A stretch of 64,000 bases of DNA from Ornithodoros turicata (lineage: Eukaryota > Arthropoda > Arachnida > Ixodida > Argasidae), in contig NC_088202.1 of the NCBI RefSeq assembly GCF_037126465.1, positions 80,332,160-80,396,159 on the forward strand. The letters run 5' to 3'. Numbering within the stretch: position 1 is the stretch's first letter; the number at the start of each line of letters is the position of its first letter. Positions 44,201 through 55,226 of the stretch are shown here, one piece after another. Under the pieces are notes generated by a model that was not told where the DNA came from, did no database searches, and saw nothing but the letters and a program-made list of their open reading frames with translations. Both the position numbers and the translations under genes were made by a program.

Positions 44201-44563
44201 TCAAAAATACACTACACGTGCGGAACACTGTGGCAATTGACCTCGGGGTCCTCGGGTAAGTAATTGTTGCGGGAAAAGTCCTAGAGATAAGACAGCTGCC
44301 TTGCACCGAACTTGCAGAGGGCAGTTGGTTTTGTCTTCTCGCGGCGGTGAATCATCCCAAATATGTGTGTGTGCGTCGTCCCGAACAATGTGGATTCTTT
44401 AGTTTCCAAGTAATCGATTACTTGGTAATGATTACTGAAAATTGTAATTGAATTACTCAAAAATTACTGGGCCCCAAAAGTAATCGACTACGTTACAAAT
44501 TACTCAAAAAAGTAATTGATTACTAGTAACGCAATTACCCGTTGCCCGTTACGTACAAGTCTG
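41298..44563. mobile_element. hAT-like element with GTAAT/GTTAC words, inside the PLE repeat
   Basis: Perfect 11-bp TIR CAGACTTGTAC (41298-41308; complement 44553-44563) flanked by the identical 8-bp duplication CCTACAAG (41290-41297 and 44564-44571). Subterminal regions (41309-41450 and 44405-44550) are filled with AGTAATT/GTTACC words. Removing the element and one duplication restores the PLE terminal repeat, confirming the boundaries. The 3.2-kb interior has no recognised transposase; it contains a 244-bp MITE at 42347 and a repeated CACGTGACGTC-type motif near 42030 and 42100. Confidence 0.93.
42347..42590. mobile_element. Palindromic MITE, diverged relative of copies A and B
   Basis: TACACTCTCAGAACAGAATT (42347) and the complement of TACAATCTCAGAACAGAACT (42590). 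Shares TACACTCT...GAA, CGCTGCATAGCA and AATGATAT landmarks with the MITEs at 8482 and 8943, but has a different core. 244 bp, no coding capacity. Confidence 0.75.
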
Positions 44564-44584
44564 CCTACAAGTAAACACCAGAGG

Positions 44585-44855
44585 GCTGCTCCAGAGGGAG
44601 TGGTAGCTTCGAGGTCGTCCTGTAGACTGGGAGGTGGTGGGTTCGAATCCCACCACCAGCTATGCTGTCTGAGGTTTTTCCTGGGTTTCGCAGCAGACTT
44701 TCCAGACGGAACAGTTCCACATGAAGTCGGCCCAGGACCCATACTATTTACCCTGTCTCCCACTGCTTCCTGCTGTCCTCTCCTCATCTGTCTTCGTCTG
44801 TATGCCGTTCATAGCCACAGTTACTTCGCGGCGCTGCCATGGTATAAAAAACTAA
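44585..44855 (+). mobile_element. tRNA-derived-type SINE, family 2, most complete copy
   Basis: A-box-like GAGTGGTAGCTTCGAGG (44599-44615), B-box GGGTTCGAATCCC (44639-44651), then CTGTCTGAGGTTTTTCCTGG, GAAGTCGGCCCAGGACCC, TGCTGTCCTCTCCTCATCTG, TAGCCACAGTTACTTCGCGG and an AATAA-type tail near 44850. Sits just beyond the PLE end. Confidence 0.85.
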
Positions 44856-45188
44856 ATAATTGTGATCCAGGAAAACCTGGTGACTGAAACGCAGTGAGAC
44901 GGCATATACAAAGTGCTCACCTGCATCGTTCGGCAACATTGTCGTGGTCATCTGGTGCCATCAGTATGCCATTCTCATTAACTTGCTCTGACATTCCCCT
45001 ATTTGCTTTGTGTCACATGGTAGGGAATGATGTCCAACAGGAGGCACTGTCACACACACACACACACACAAAAAAAGAACTTTGCAAACGTGTCACACAT
45101 GACAGCGCTTCAAGAAAGCAGTTGGCGGCATTTTCCCGATTACTCGAGACGTTTCCCTAGAATATACACACATCTTGTTGCACCTTAA
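44856..45188. other. Unassigned, with (CA)n
   Basis: Contains (CA)9 at about 45051-45069 and then an A run. No gene recognised. Confidence 0.45.
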
Positions 45189-45837
45189 AAGGGCACTAAA
45201 ATGCAAAAACAACTTGTTCTCAAATGAAAGATCGTGTTTGAATTAGTATAGTGCAAGCAAAATTAGTTACACAGCCCTACCGTTTAGAAGAAAAACGCAA
45301 TGGAATCAGAGCCGTCTTTGGTGTCAACCAAAGGGATCCTCAGGAAGCAAAGATTGGCGGCATCCAATGAGACAGCTGAAGAAGCGCGCGCATGCCTATC
45401 GTGTGCGCGTGGATTTGGAACGGGGCCGGTTGTAGTGTCCCGTACATGCGCGGCATGATGCGCATTGCTCCATTTTTTAATACCGATTTACTGAATTATA
45501 GCCTACAACGGTTATCACAGATGTTCCACTGACAACAATTATCTTCACGTCCTTCGGACAGCGACATCAATCCGCTTCGTAACTCGCACTATGTTTCTCG
45601 CCGGAGCTGATCCATGGCGTGCCACGCGCGTACACGTGCATCATGAACAAAAAACACCTGATGCACGAGCTAAGGTGACGTTCACTGCTTAGTGCCGAAG
45701 CAAGAAAGAGTTCGGTATAATTCTTATTGTAGCTTCGTAACGGAATCAAAGTTTCGAATTATGACAACAAGTGTTAAATTAACATGTAGCGTGTAACGTA
45801 ATTTGAAGTGAACTTGTTTTTGCATTTTAGTGCCCCT
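45189..45837. mobile_element. TTAA-flanked MITE (piggyBac-type), copy 2
   Basis: AAGGGCACTAAAATGCAAAA at 45189 pairs with the complement ending 45837 (AGGGGCACTAAAATGCAAAA), a TIR of about 25-30 bp with one or two mismatches. TTAA lies on both sides (45185-45188, 45838-45841). 649 bp without recognised coding. A different family from the TTAA element at 23261. Confidence 0.87.
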
Positions 45838-46392
45838 TTAATGGTTATTGTGGCGTTGTCTCAGAAAAGCTCCATACTCACAAACTGCGCAAAACCGTTT
45901 TACCAGGAGTCTCTTTTGGAAAGTTCCACCAAGCCTGTTCTAGTTTACTGTATGCTTTCTAACTGCAACGTTCCTCGTAGCGATGACACTTTCAAGAGAA
46001 GATCGGGAAGGTTAGCGTGTCACGTAGTCATCACTCGTGGGGAGACTCTAGTTCTTTAACTTGGGGTTTGGTAGCTTCGCGTTAAGTTGCTATAAACGCG
46101 CAAGAAAATACGCAGAAGACCTTCCACAAACTTATAATACTGCATACAATGCACGAGTACTGGTTGAGTGCTGTAGCGAGATCGAGCAACATCCCATTAC
46201 TAGTTCTTTCTTGTCTCTTTCAACTCAACTCTGGGCAAATGAGCGGGTAGATGGAAAAATGCGACGGGTATTGTGCAGTATGAACTCTGGGTAGGTCAGT
46301 GTCAACAAAGCGATGCCGTCAAGTGCACAACGTAGCTTTGGGCAACTAGAGCGTACCGTGCTTCCGCGTTATGATTTTACGTTGACATTGCC
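45838..46392. other. Unassigned flank of the tandem array
   Basis: About 550 bp between the TTAA MITE and the tandem array; no gene or repeat recognised. Confidence 0.4.
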
Positions 46393-49300
46393 GCACAAAA
46401 TTACGCTTCGAAATAGCATGACAGCTTTGTCTGATGATATAATCGTGAATAATTATGTACTAAACCCCCAGAAATATGCATGCGACTATGCACCAAAAAT
46501 ATGCGCTGAAGATGCACCTCGAAATATTCATTAAAAAGTGTTAACGTAAGTACTGTTTTTCATCGTTGTAGGTGAGAACTCCGAAGTCAACGAATTGTTG
46601 ACAAAAGTTGAGTACTATATTAGGGACCACGCGGTAAAATAATAAAGTCGTCATTCAGGAGCATGCAACCAAGAAAGGCATACACCACAAACATAAATTT
46701 TGGGACGTTTGGCGCTGCACCACAGCGCGGATTGAATAATAATATAGTTGGGAGAATATATACACGTACTGTGTATCAGCCTATTTTTGTGGTAAAATGC
46801 TGCACGTGCCGCAGCGTAGGACTGCGGACAATTTGGACCACCTGGGGTTCTTTTGATGTACCCCAAAGATCTTTGACACATGATGCTGGAAGCAATGTTT
46901 GCCGCCCCCACGTTGCTATCGTTCTAGGCCGGGGTTGAGCCCGCGACCTTGTGCTCAGCACGCCAACACGTTAAAGGCTGAGCTACCGAGGCCGGCAGTA
47001 AATGAAATGCGAACGCCGCGCTCATCTTCCTAACGGAGGGAGGGGAGGAATGTTTATCTAAATGAATAAAAAAATAAGAAAGAGAGGGCGGTCTGCCTGC
47101 CGAGACGGGCGGCAAGTTGCCACACACAGAGAGAAAAAAAAAGGCAAGAAAAAAGAAAAAAAAACGCTTCTCACACACACAAAATTACGCAGCACAAATT
47201 TACGCTTCGAAATAGCGTGACAGCTTTGTCTGATGATATAATCGTGAATAAATATGTACTAAACCCCCAGAAATATGCATGCGACTATGCACCAAAAATA
47301 TGCGCTGAAGATGCACCTCGAAATATTCATTAAAAAGTGTTAACGTAAGTACTGTTTTTCATCGTTGTAGGTGAGAACTCCGAAGTCAACGAATTGTTGA
47401 CAAAAGTTGAGTACTATATTAGGGACCACGCGGTAAAATAATAAAGTCGTCATTCAGGAGCATGCAACCAAGAAAGGCATACACCACAAACATAAATTTT
47501 GGGACGTTTGGCGCTGCACCACAGCGCGGATTGAATAATAATATAGTTGGGAGAATATATACACGTACTGTGTATCAGCCTATTTTTGTGGTAAAATGCT
47601 GCACGTGCCGCAGCGTAGGACTGCGGACAATTTGGACCACCTGGGGTTCTTTTGATGTACCCCAAAGATCTTTGACACATGATGCTGGAAGCAATGTTTG
47701 CCGCCCCCACGTTGCTATCGTTCTAGGCCGGGGTTGAGCCCGCGACCTTGTGCTCAGCACGCCAACACGTTAAAGGCTGAGCTACCGAGGCCGGCAGTAA
47801 ATGAAATGCGAACGCCGTGCTCATCTTCCTAACGGAGGGAGGGGAGGAATGTTTATCTAAATGAATAAAAAAATAAGAAAGAGAGGGCGGTCTGCCTGCC
47901 GAGACGGGCGGCAAGTTGCCACACACAGAGAGAAAAAAAAAGGCAAGAAAAAAGAAAAAAAAACGCTTCTCACACACACAAAATTACGCAGCACAAATTT
48001 ACGCTTCGAAATAGCGTGACAGCTTTGTCTGATGATATAATCGTGAATAAATATGTACTAAACCCCCAGAAATATGCATGCGACTATGCACCAAAAATAT
48101 GCGCTGAAGATGCACCTCGAAATATTCATTAAAAAGTGTTAACGTAAGTACTGTTTTTCATCGTTGTAGGTGAGAACTCCGAAGTCAACGAATTGTTGAC
48201 AAAAGTTGAGTACTATATTAGGGACCACGCGGTAAAATAATAAAGTCGTCATTCAGGAGCATGCAACCAAGAAAGGCATACACCACAAACATAAATTTTG
48301 GGACGTTTGGCGCTGCACCACAGCGCGGATTGAATAATAATATAGTTGGGAGAATATATACACGTACTGTGTATCAGCCTATTTTTGTGGTAAAATGCTG
48401 CACGTGCCGCAGCGTAGGACTGCGGACAATTTGGACCACCTGGGGTTCTTTTGATGTACCCCAAAGATCTTTGACACATGATGCTGGAAGCAATGTTTGC
48501 CGCCCCCACGTTGCTATCGTTCTAGGCCGGGGTTGAGCCCGCGACCTTGTGCTCAGCACGCCAACACGTTAAAGGCTGAGCTACCGAGGCCGGCAGTAAA
48601 TGAAATGCGAACGCCGTGCTCATCTTCCTAACGGAGGGAGGGGAGGAATGTTTATCTAAATGAATAAAAAAATAAGAAAGAGAGGGCGGTCTGCCTGCCG
48701 AGACGGGCGGCAAGTTGCCACACACAGAGAGAAAAAAAAAAGGCAAGAAAAAAGAAAAAAAAACGCTTCTCACACACACAAAATTACGCAGCACAAATTT
48801 ACGCTTCGAAATAGCGTGACAGCTTTGTCTGATGATATAATCGTGAATAAATATGTACTAAACCCCCAGAAATATGCATGCGACTATGCACCAAAAATAT
48901 GCGCTGAAGATGCACCTCGAAATATTCATTAAAAAGTGTTAACGTAAGTACTGTTTTTCATCGTTGTAGGTGAGAACTCCGAAGTCAACGAATTGTTGAC
49001 AAAAGTTGAGTACTATATTAGGGACCACGCGGTAAAATAATAAAGTCGTCATTCAGGAGCATGCAACCAAGAAAGGCATACACCACAAACATAAATTTTG
49101 GGACGTTTGGCGCTGCACCACAGCGCGGATTGAATAATAATATAGTTGGGAGAATATATACACGTACTGTGTATCAGCCTATTTTTGTGGTAAAATGCTG
49201 CACGTGCCGCAGCGTAGGACTGCGGACAATTTGGACCACCTGGGGTTCTTTTGATGTACCCCAAAGATCTTTGACACATGATGCTGGAAGCAATGTTTGC

Positions 49301-50667
49301 CGCCCCCACGTTGCTATCGTTCTAGGCCGGGGTTGAGCCCGCGACCTTGTGCTCAGCACGCCAACACGTTAAAGGCTGAGCTACCGAGGCCGGCAGTAAA
49401 TGAAATGCGAACGCCGTGCTCATCTTCCTAACGGAGGGAGGGGAGGAATGTTTATCTAAATGAATAAAAAAATAAGAAAGAGAGGGCGGTCTGCCTGCCG
49501 AGACGGGCGGCAAGTTGCCACACACAGAGAGAAAAAAAAAGGCAAGAAAAAAGAAAAAAAAACGCTTCTCACACACACAAAATTACGCAGCACAAATTTA
49601 CGCTTCGAAATAGCGTGACAGCTTTGTCTGATGATATAATCGTGAATAAATATGTACTAAACCCCCAGAAATATGCATGCGACTATGCACCAAAAATATG
49701 CGCTGAAGATGCACCTCGAAATATTCATTAAAAAGTGTTAACGTAAGTACTGTTTTTCATCGTTGTAGGTGAGAACTCCGAAGTCAACGAATTGTTGACA
49801 AAAGTTGAGTACTATATTAGGGACCACGCGGTAAAATAATAAAGTCGTCATTCAGGAGCATGCAACCAAGAAAGGCATACACCACAAACATAAATTTTGG
49901 GACGTTTGGCGCTGCACCACAGCGCGGATTGAATAATAATATAGTTGGGAGAATATATACACGTACTGTGTATCAGCCTATTTTTGTGGTAAAATGCTGC
50001 ACGTGCCGCAGCGTAGGACTGCGGACAATTTGGACCACCTGGGGTTCTTTTGATGTACCCCAAAGATCTTTGACACATGATGCTGGAAGCAATGTTTGCC
50101 GCCCCCACGTTGCTATCGTTCTAGGCCGGGGTTGAGCCCGCGACCTTGTGCTCAGCACGCCAACACGTTAAAGGCTGAGCTACCGAGGCCGGCAGTAAAT
50201 GAAATGCGAACGCCGCGCTCATCTTCCTAACGGAGGGAGGGGAGGAATGTTTATCTAAATGAATAAAAAAATAAGAAAGAGAGGGCGGTCTGCCTGCCGA
50301 GACGGGCGGCAAGTTGCCACACACAGAGAGAAAAAAAAAAGGCAAGAAAAAAGAAAAAAAAACGCTTCTCACACACACAAAATTACGCAGCACAAATTTA
50401 CGCTTCGAAATAGCGTGACAGCTTTGTCTGATGATATAATCGTGAATAAATATGTACTAAACCCCCGAGAAATGTGCGTGCGACTATGCACCAAAAATAT
50501 GCGCTGAAGGTGCACCTCGAAATATTCATTAAAAAGTGTACTGTACTGCGTAAGTACTGTTTTTCATCGTTGTAGGTGAGAACTCCGAAGTCAACGAATT
50601 GTTGACAAAAGTTGAGTACTATATTAGGGATCACGCGGTAAAATAATAAAGTCGTCATTCAGGAGCA
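46393..50667. repeat. Tandem array, ~799-bp unit, 5 full copies plus a partial
   Basis: Landmarks recur at 46663, 47462, 48261, 49061 and 49860, so the period is 799-800 bp. The sixth copy is partial (about 50393-50667). Central copies are almost identical; the first copy (AATAATTATG, GCATGAC) and the last (CCCCCGAGAAATGTGCG) carry extra changes. One marker site reads CGCCGCGCTC in copies 1 and 5 and CGCCGTGCTC in copies 2-4. Poly-A lengths differ by one between copies. Each unit holds a minus-strand SINE and purine-rich and CA tracts. Open frames repeated in each unit have no family motif and are not called as genes. Confidence 0.97.
46790..46996 (-). mobile_element. Ruka-like tRNA-derived SINE within array unit 1
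   Basis: On the minus strand from 46996: GGCCTCGGTAGCTCAGCC (A-box region), GGTCGCGGGCTCAACCCCGG (B-box), then GCAAACATTGCTTCCAGCAT, AAAAGAACCCCAGGTGGTCC and CCGCAGTCCTACGCTGCGGC. The same SINE lies in each array unit at about +799-bp steps (47589-47795, 48388-48594, 49188-49394, 49987-50193), so it was amplified with the unit rather than inserted repeatedly. Confidence 0.85.
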
Positions 50668-51659
50668 CGTCGTCATACAGCCTACGTATGCACTATCCAT
50701 ACGTAACCACTATCCATGTATACGTATTACGTATACATGCTATCCACACATACGTATCCATGCACTATCCATGTGCAGATCCATACAGGATCTGCACATC
50801 GCCTGCTCTCTGGCAAACGTGCGTGCTGTTTGTAGACGACGCTTAAATGCTTAGGCACTCCAGGCTGGAGCCTCACCCTCACCATCTACAGATCATGTGT
50901 CTTGGCACTATTTGGCCTCAGTTGCTCGTGTGCCATGAAGCACCAAAACACGAACACCTCTTCCTCTACTGGCACATGCCGACGTGCATCCGCTTACCTA
51001 GGGGTCCCGGTCATTGCCTCAACCCAGTGCAAATGCAAGCAGAGCTCGCTATGAGCGTGCCGACTACCGGCGAGCAGTTTCATCACCACCACAACCACCA
51101 TGCTTCCACATGCGTAGCAGAAGACGAAAACGTGCTAGCTGAAAAAGTAGTAGTGCAGCGTCAAGAAAGTTGATATCATAAAGCCACCAGAGGCCGAGAT
51201 CTGTTACGCCCTTTTCGGGTGCAACGCACTCGATCGAGTCGTCGCGCAACAATCCGAAATCTTTACGGCGGGATACCAGTCGCCAGTCCTCCTCCACTGC
51301 TCGCACCCCGCGTTTACATAAACGCGTTCAGTACAGCACTATCGCCACCCCCCTCCATTACCCCCGCCCCCGCCAAGGTTCGCTCCGAGCAGTGCGAGTA
51401 GCCCCGCCCAACATGGCGACAACACCATAACACAACACAACACACGTTCAATTTACGAACGTCACCGTAAACAGCTGCCACCCAAAGTTTCAAAGTTGAA
51501 ATCTGCTCAGGTGCCAGCACACGGTCGCCGAAGAGAAGTCCGGCTGCTCAGTATCCAACGTCTTCAGTCTCATAATCGGTCCCTGGTGTTTAGTTTCAAA
51601 GTGCATCTTCAACATGAAGTTGGATCCAGAACGAGTTCTGAAGTTGAATTCTGACCTAT
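50668..51659. other. Unassigned, with ATCCATACGTA palindromes
   Basis: 50690-50800 contains repeated CACTATCCAT/ATACGTAT words and a small hairpin GTGCAGATCC / GGATCTGCAC. The rest (50800-51659) has an open frame (50847-51173) without a recognised domain. No gene called. Confidence 0.4.
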
Positions 51660-51860
51660 GATATGATGTGGGGTGATGTCAAATGATGAGTAATGATGTT
51701 ATGGGCTGCGATATCAAATAATGGGTAATGATGTGATGGGCTGTGATGTCGAGTGACGGGTAATGATGTGATGGGCTGTGATGTCGAATGATGGGTTATG
51801 GTGACGTGATGTTATGGGCTGTGATGGTGATGTGATGTTATGGGCTGCGGGTGAGGCCGG
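51660..51860. repeat. GTGATGGGCTGTGATGTC minisatellite
   Basis: A unit of about 36-38 bp built on TAATGATGTGATGGGCTG and TGATGTCGAATGATGGG repeats about five times with drift. It immediately precedes a LINE 3' end. Confidence 0.85.
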
Positions 51861-51905
51861 ACATGATGTGATGTTGTACGAATTTTTCGGGAAATGCCGA
51901 CCTAT

Positions 51906-52100
51906 GGTCCCTGGGCAAATCCACCTCACAAACGCTCTGCCCTCAAAGCTCTTTTGACCTTCTTGCACACCGTAGGACTTCGATCCTTATTATGAAGGGG
52001 CTCATTATTTAACTCCCTACATCACCACCTGCAATGGGGTAGAGTATCTACTCTGGCGATGAAACTCCCCATTCATCATCTGGCAATAAAAAATCTCCTA
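51906..52100 (+). pseudogene. LINE 3' end (same family as 4862-5830)
   Basis: Encodes the last ~30 residues, GPWANPPHKRSALKALLTFL then HTVGLRSLL and a stop at 51994-51996. The 3' UTR that follows (CTCATTATTTAACTCCCTAC..., GGTAGAGTATCTACTCTGGC, GAAACTCCCCATTCATCATC) matches 5735-5820 and ends in AATAAAAAATC. The coding part upstream is replaced by minisatellite sequence. Confidence 0.85.
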
Positions 52101-52667
52101 TTTACACACTGTATTGTTGCCTTTGCTCAGAGTTTCAACCTGAAAAAAGAATGAGAAAAGTCAGAAAGAAACAGCTATTTCACATTATTGACAACGGATA
52201 GCCTCAGGATTGCTACTTTAAGATGACTTCTAAAAAAATTAAAATAAAATGACCATTTTACAGAACTGTTCTGTCTATATTTTTTAGTGTGTTACAATTT
52301 AACATAGTGCACCAGAATTAAGATAAGCCCACCTTAATCCTCACAGTAGTTACAGTGGTAGTTTACCAAAGTCAACGAGAAGACCAGTTGCCGTGTCCGT
52401 AGCTTGTTGAGGTTCATGACCCAAGTTCTGACATGCATATGTTATGCCTAGCATGGACAAAGGCTGCACTACGCCAGGCAACGGTAACAACCATACCTGA
52501 GAATTTTGTGTAATTCCAAATTCGTCATCTTTGTTTGAAAGAGTAGCTTACTTCTGTTTGTGGTCAAGGGCTATCGTGCCAGATAATAGATCATCGCGGG
52601 CCACATGCAGCCCGCGGGCCGCGCGTTTGAGACCCCTGCTATATGCAGACAAAGCTTACGTGTAACA
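52101..52667. other. Unassigned, no gene seen
   Basis: AT-rich without recognised genes. CAGCCCGCGGGCCGCGCGTT (52608) and AGACAAAGCTTACGTGTAAC (52646) look like repeat pieces; the latter resembles a sequence near 22650. Confidence 0.4.
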
Positions 52668-53760
52668 TCACGACACCAATATTATTATTATTTTATGCAT
52701 GTCTCTCGATCTATGTATCAAGCGTGTGGCGTTAGACAAGGGTTGACATCCACAACATGCCACATGGCTGTCGAGCTGAGACCCTGCCGTATCACTCCTG
52801 GTAACTTTTGCTCTATTCTCTAAGCGTTTCGTTAGGGCGTGTACCCGTTTCACTTATATATTCCTTTTCGCAGGAGAGCGGCATAGAGCACACCATCCCC
52901 GAAGCGCATTCCACGAATGCGCTTCCTTATGACGGAACCTCCACATAAGGTGCTGTTGGGGCACGGTGACAACCTGCCCGGAAGGGCACTCAGCTGCATT
53001 CTTGCACTTCGTGTATTTTCCCCAATTTTCTTTCTTCTGTGCGTTACTGCATGAAGGTACGGAATGGTGACGGTCCTCCGAAATTCGTTGGGCGTTGCTT
53101 TTCATGGACTGGACGCTTGTTCAGCAGCCTTCGTAGCACAGTTCGTACACAGTTGTCCGGGTACACTGCCTTAGACAACCTACTAATTTGGTTGACAATG
53201 CTAGCTCCCAACTTGTGGGAACAAATTTTCAGGGTCCTGCTCAACTTTGACGTCCAATAATTGAAGGCAACTCCTGGAAGGAATTTCGCTCCGGAACGAT
53301 AGATTGCAGAGGTTCGTTTTAAGGACCTGACTGACGGCTTCCAAGCATGTTTTTAGGAAGGCTAAGAAGTCTCCTGGATTCGAGGTGGTCGTCGATAAGA
53401 AAACTACCGGATCTATGTTCGACAAGCCGTCCTCAACTAAGTCAGGAAGGCTTACGTGTTTTGTGTTGTCCATGTTTTAGCCCGCCTGGGTCAATTTCTA
53501 GTCGTTTACGTAGAAAGTCAAGAAGCATGGGTAAGTCCAGGATGAAGTACGAGTACATGTCTTGAAGTACATGTTCTGTACAACATCCAGCGAAATTGTT
53601 TCGTAATCTGGGTGTTGCAGTTCCTCGAGACAAGAGGTCACTTCTTCGGTCTTAGCGACATAAAACGGATCGTCATTGGTGGTGAAGTACATGTCTTTTC
53701 GTAAGATCCCGCAGATGATGTACTGCCAGGATGTTTTTTCTGACACCATCGCTCTAGAAG
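52668..53760 (-). pseudogene. Second Penelope-like element remnant
   Basis: On the minus strand, pieces in different frames occur in PLE order. Near 53640-53580: CLEELQHPDYETISLDVVQ (compare the R-T-block S-L-D-V-V of PLEs). Near 53290-53260: QLLDVKVEQDPENLF. Near 53085-53045: TIPYLHAVTHRRKK (linker before the endonuclease). Near 52900-52850: DGVLYAALLRKGIYK (GIY-like). Near 52780-52700: CCGCQPLSNATRLIHRSRD, like the cysteine/histidine segment late in PLE endonucleases. Many stops and frameshifts. It belongs to a lineage with the extra C-x-C-G-C segment and is not a copy of the PLE at 39324. Assigned by pattern only. Confidence 0.6.
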
Positions 53761-54045
53761 GCAGTTTTCATTGTGCGTTTTAGCTGAGAAAAAAAGGTAT
53801 TTTTAATGCGATATCATTATTGGGCTACCTCCGCGGCAATTCCTTTGGTCTGCGCCGGAAAATCATCTCGGACGATAGATGGCGCCACGGGAACCGTGGG
53901 GAGAGAATAGTTTATGGTAGACTGCCAGTGCAGGAGAGCGACGTGTGACGTCTTTTTTTCGTTTGGTTTGAGTCAGGGCGTCACAACACGGAATCCCCTG
54001 CACCCTGCCCGACCTCTATAAGGTATATATAACCTATAAAAGGTA
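53761..54045. other. Unassigned
   Basis: Short stretch with no recognised element; borders a retrotransposon LTR at 54046. Confidence 0.4.
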
Positions 54046-54964
54046 TGTAGAGGAGGTGGTGTTCCTCTGCATGAGTCCTGACCGGCGATGATGGAATGTC
54101 CCAGCGGGAAGATGTGCATGTCCTCACGCTAGGACGGTGCCGGTAGAACTGGCTGCCAGCCGCAGTAGCGCGCGGCAGCAAAGGCACGTCGTCGTCCACG
54201 GGCCGCCACATCACTCCCCCCCCCCCCAGACGCGGAGCGGTGCATGCGGTTGAGGTCCACGTCGATACCATAAAAAGGAGAATGAGGACAACTCGTGGAT
54301 GGTGGACGACTGGATACACGGGTTGTGATTGTGGCTGTTGATGCAGCAGAAGCGGGATGGCGGGAACAAGAGCGCTGCGATCCTTGCGGGTTCCAGATGT
54401 GAATGCTGAGTGCTTGACTGCTTGGATGCTTGAGTGGTTGCTGATTGTCTTGAGCGGCGCTGAGTGCGTTGTGTGGCGTTGAGTGATCGTTGCTACGTTG
54501 CTTGTTGCTGAGCGTTGCTGGGTGAGTGCGTTGCTGAGTGGGCGACAGTACCGCGACCGGTACGTAAGCGTGGATGCCGTTTGTCGTCAGAGAAGTGCCG
54601 GGGAAGACCATCGTGAAGCAGGTGGAGGCCGGAAACTGAACTTCCTGTGTTCTCCCTGCGTGTCCCAGATGGAACAGTGGTCCCGGTGCGACTTGCCTGC
54701 TAGAGGGTGGTTCGCTGCTGGTTTGCCGAAAAATTTAGGGTGATGAATGGCCGAATCACACCGAACATGGTGTTCGTTATTCGGGTCACAAAATGTAGAG
54801 GAGGTGGTGTTACCCTGCATGAGTCCTGACCGGCGATGATGGAATGTCCCAGCGGAAGATGTGCGTGGTCTCACGCCAGGACGGCGCCGGTAGAACTGGC
54901 TGCCAGGCGCTGTAGCGTGCGGCAGCAGAGGCACGTCGTCGTCCTCGTCCACGGGCCGCCGCGG
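54046..54964 (-). mobile_element. TRIM-like LTR retroelement (BEL/Pao family 1 LTRs)
   Basis: Minus-strand order: 5' LTR 54964-54794, internal 54793-54211, 3' LTR 54210-54046. Both LTRs (~165-170 bp) end CTCCTCTACA; the 3' LTR starts TGTGGCGGCCCGTGG, the 5' LTR start is altered beside a GT run. A primer-binding-like TTTTGTGACCCGAATAACG follows the 5' LTR, and a polypurine tract with G12 (complement of 54211-54232) precedes the 3' LTR. The 583-bp interior has the same gag leader as 34637-34889 but no pol. It has all the cis signals and no enzyme genes. No target duplication was seen. Confidence 0.75.
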
Positions 54965-55226
54965 GTGTGTGTGTGGAGGGGGGGGGGGCGTTGTGCCTCG
55001 GCCCCCTCCGGCAGATTGAAAACTCTGCCTTGTGTTGGTGACCGTTGTCCACGCGTTGCAAATCCAGTTAGGCCTGTCGTCATCCCCACAGGTTTAATGC
55101 GAATGTTTCAGGTCGTTGAAATCGATTGCTCTCAAAATACATGGCGAAAAGATTAGTATGATTTATACATCATTCACTCGCAACGGAACGACAGTCGACT
55201 TTTAGTTTGATTGTGAACATGACACG
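54965..55226. other. Unassigned, with GT and G11 runs
   Basis: A GT repeat and G11 (54964-54988) adjoin the LTR element. The rest is unassigned. Confidence 0.4.

Larger units (their letters stand above)
39324..44577 (+). mobile_element. Penelope-like element (PLE) with inverted terminal repeats
   Basis: A ~108-bp sequence at 39324-39433 is repeated in inverse orientation at 41190-41297 plus 44572-44577; the gap in the right copy is exactly a 3.27-kb hAT-like insertion and one target duplication. The coding remnant between them (40600-41172) is the PLE C-terminus with a GIY-YIG endonuclease. Inverted LTR-like repeats (pLTRs) and hammerhead-like motifs within them are known PLE traits. The unit without the insertion is about 1.98 kb, too short for a full RT, so it is 5'-truncated or internally deleted. 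Confidence 0.85.

Noticed and set aside
46393..50667. CRISPR-like or multi-copy gene array
   Set aside because: Regular repeats of 799 bp without spacers are an ordinary tandem array; repeated open frames in each unit have no domain and follow from copying the unit.
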